A DNA stretch of 8,800 nucleotides from Treponema sp. (GTDB lineage: Bacteria > Spirochaetota > Spirochaetia > Treponematales > Breznakiellaceae): positions 1-8,800 of the forward strand of contig JAIROB010000180.1 in assembly GCA_031257695.1 (NCBI GenBank). Reading direction: 5' to 3'. The notes under the pieces are model-generated. The model was given only the letters and a program-made list of their open reading frames with translations, did not search any database and had not been told where the DNA came from. Shown here in pieces: positions 7,492 to 8,800 of this stretch (positions within the stretch are counted from its first letter, which is position 1; each line of letters starts with the position of its first letter). The translations under genes and the position numbers were made by a program.

Positions 7492-8800
7492 GCGCGAAAC
7501 AATCCGCCTATCGTTTGGGGGTTGATGTGGGCGGCACCAACACGGATGCCGTATTAATAGATGAAAATCTGCAAGTGGTGGCGGAGGTCAAACTGCCGAC
7601 CACCGCGGATGTCTACGGCGGCATCCTCGACGCTATCCAGGGGGCGCTGGACAGCTCCGGGATAGACCGGAAACGTATTGCCAAGGCGATGCTGGGGACC
7701 ACCCAGTGCACCAACGCCATAGTCGAGCGGAAGCGGCTCTCGAAGATCGGCGTGCTGCGGATAGGCGCGCCGGCGACCCTGGGGATCAGCCCCATGGTTG
7801 ACTGGACCGAGGACCTCCGGGGCATCGCCGATAAGGTCGAGATAATCCGCGGCGGCTTTGAATATGACGGCAAGGAGCTTGCCCCCTTTGACGAAGCCGC
7901 GGCGCGGGCATTTTTCGAGGACTGCAAAAGGCGGGGCATACAATCGGTCGCCATAAGCCAGGTCTTTTCGGTGATACGGGAAGACCACGAGGAGCGGGCC
8001 GCGGCGCTCTGCCGGGAAGTGATGGGCGAGGGGGTCTACGTGTCCCTTTCCAGCAAGATAGGCAGCATGGGCCTTATTGAGCGGGAAAACGCCACCATCC
8101 TCAACGCCACCCTCTACGATGTGGCCCACAATTTTACCGAAGGCTTTGTGAACAGCCTGCGGGATCAGGGGGTGAGCAACGCGGAGGTCTACTTTTCCCA
8201 GAACGACGGCACCCTGATGAGCATGGATCTGGCCCGGAAGTACCCGATTCTCACCATCGCCTGCGGACCCACCAACAGCATCCGCGGGGCAAGCTACCTC
8301 TCCCGGCTGTCGGATGCCGTGGTTATCGACATAGGGGGCACCACCACGGACTTCGGTATTCTGCGGAACGGCTTCCCCCGGGAGAGCAGCGTCGCGGTTA
8401 CCATAGGCGGGGTGCGGACCAACTTCCGTATGCCCGACGTGATCTCCATAGGGCTGGGGGGCGGCAGCATAGTCAGGGAAAAGAACGGCGAAGTCACGGT
8501 CGGCCCGGACAGCGTGGGCTACCGGCTCACCGAAAAGGCCCTGGTCTTCGGCGGCGACACCCTCACCGCCACGGACATTGCCGTGCGCCTGGGCCTTGCC
8601 CGGGTGGGGGACCCCGCGAAAGCAGCGGGCATCGATCAGGGCCTTGCCGAAAGAGCCCTGGCCCGGATTGTCGAAATGGTGGAGGATCACCTGGACTCGA
8701 TGAAAAGCTCCGGGGAGGCGGTGGATGTGGTTTTAGTGGGGGGCGGCTCCATCCTGCTCCCGGACCGTATCGCCGGGGCGAAGCGGCTCTACAAGCCGGA
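7488..8800 (+). CDS. Hydantoinase/oxoprolinase family protein (HyuA-type), 3' partial
   Basis: The frame is open from ATG 7488 to the window edge (437 full codons, no stop, checked codon by codon). Members use an actin/hexokinase-like ATPase fold to drive ATP-dependent opening of five-membered cyclic amides such as hydantoins or 5-oxoproline. Visible features are the N-terminal phosphate loop GVDVGGTNTDAV at 11-22 (HyuA N-terminal domain, roughly 9-190), GTTQCTNAIVERK near 69-81, CGPTNS at 259-264, the second phosphate motif DIGGTTTDFG at 281-290, GLGGGSI at 322-328 and VGGGS at 417-421. The short single-chain members paired with DUF917 are about 510-530 residues, so perhaps 70-100 residues remain beyond the edge. 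It overlaps the DUF917 stop by ATGA and has RBS GGAGG. No separate HyuB-type subunit is visible; one could follow. Substrate is unproven. Confidence 0.92.
   Translation, partial: MSAKQSAYRLGVDVGGTNTDAVLIDENLQVVAEVKLPTTADVYGGILDAIQGALDSSGIDRKRIAKAMLGTTQCTNAIVERKRLSKIGVLRIGAPATLGISPMVDWTEDLRGIADKVEIIRGGFEYDGKELAPFDEAAARAFFEDCKRRGIQSVAISQVFSVIREDHEERAAALCREVMGEGVYVSLSSKIGSMGLIERENATILNATLYDVAHNFTEGFVNSLRDQGVSNAEVYFSQNDGTLMSMDLARKYPILTIACGPTNSIRGASYLSRLSDAVVIDIGGTTTDFGILRNGFPRESSVAVTIGGVRTNFRMPDVISIGLGGGSIVREKNGEVTVGPDSVGYRLTEKALVFGGDTLTATDIAVRLGLARVGDPAKAAGIDQGLAERALARIVEMVEDHLDSMKSSGEAVDVVLVGGGSILLPDRIAGAKRLYKP

Noticed and set aside
7554..8690. A 378-codon open frame on the minus strand.
   Set aside because: It lies wholly antisense to the HyuA-type gene, whose + strand frame has clear family motifs and an RBS. 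The antisense protein is rich in Gly, His, Arg and Pro with no recognisable domain, as expected of a shadow frame in GC-rich DNA.

Overview
The window is a compact bacterial block in which every gene runs on the + strand. Junctions are tight: stop/start overlaps near 2577, 4460 and 7488, and gaps of 3 to 57 bases elsewhere. By eye the DNA is GC-rich (roughly 60%), with good Shine-Dalgarno sequences and one TTG start. I cannot fix the taxon. The GC-rich coding style and an Rpn-family nuclease of a type common as paralogues in treponemes hint at a spirochaete. A GC-rich anaerobic Bacillota is an alternative. This is a weak inference.

Region 1 (1-5440) is a complete peptide-type (Dpp/Opp) ABC importer, except that the N-terminus of the first gene lies outside the window. 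It holds a substrate-binding protein (1-1539, partial), two permeases (1564-2580 and 2577-3476) and two ATPases (3480-4460 and 4460-5440). The order is binding protein, DppB-type, DppC-type, DppD-type, DppF-type. The second ATPase has an altered signature motif (LGGGE instead of LSGGQ).

Region 2 (5461-6330) is one Rpn/PD-(D/E)XK-family putative recombination-promoting nuclease. It does not belong functionally with its neighbours and is probably an accessory gene. Its best start may be an internal GTG at 5482 with its own GGAGG. A GC-rich hairpin (6342-6362) follows it.

Region 3 (6388-8800) is a two-gene catabolic pair. One gene is a DUF917 / S-methyl-thiohydantoin desulfurase-family protein. 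The other is a hydantoinase/oxoprolinase (HyuA-type) ATPase-fold protein that runs off the right edge. They overlap by ATGA and each has a strong RBS. A plausible but unproven reading is that the transporter imports a small amide, peptide or heterocyclic compound, and that the downstream pair opens or desulfurises a five-membered cyclic amide (hydantoin, thiohydantoin or oxoproline type). No CRISPR, tRNA, rRNA or insertion sequence was seen, and no stretch over 300 bases lacks a gene.
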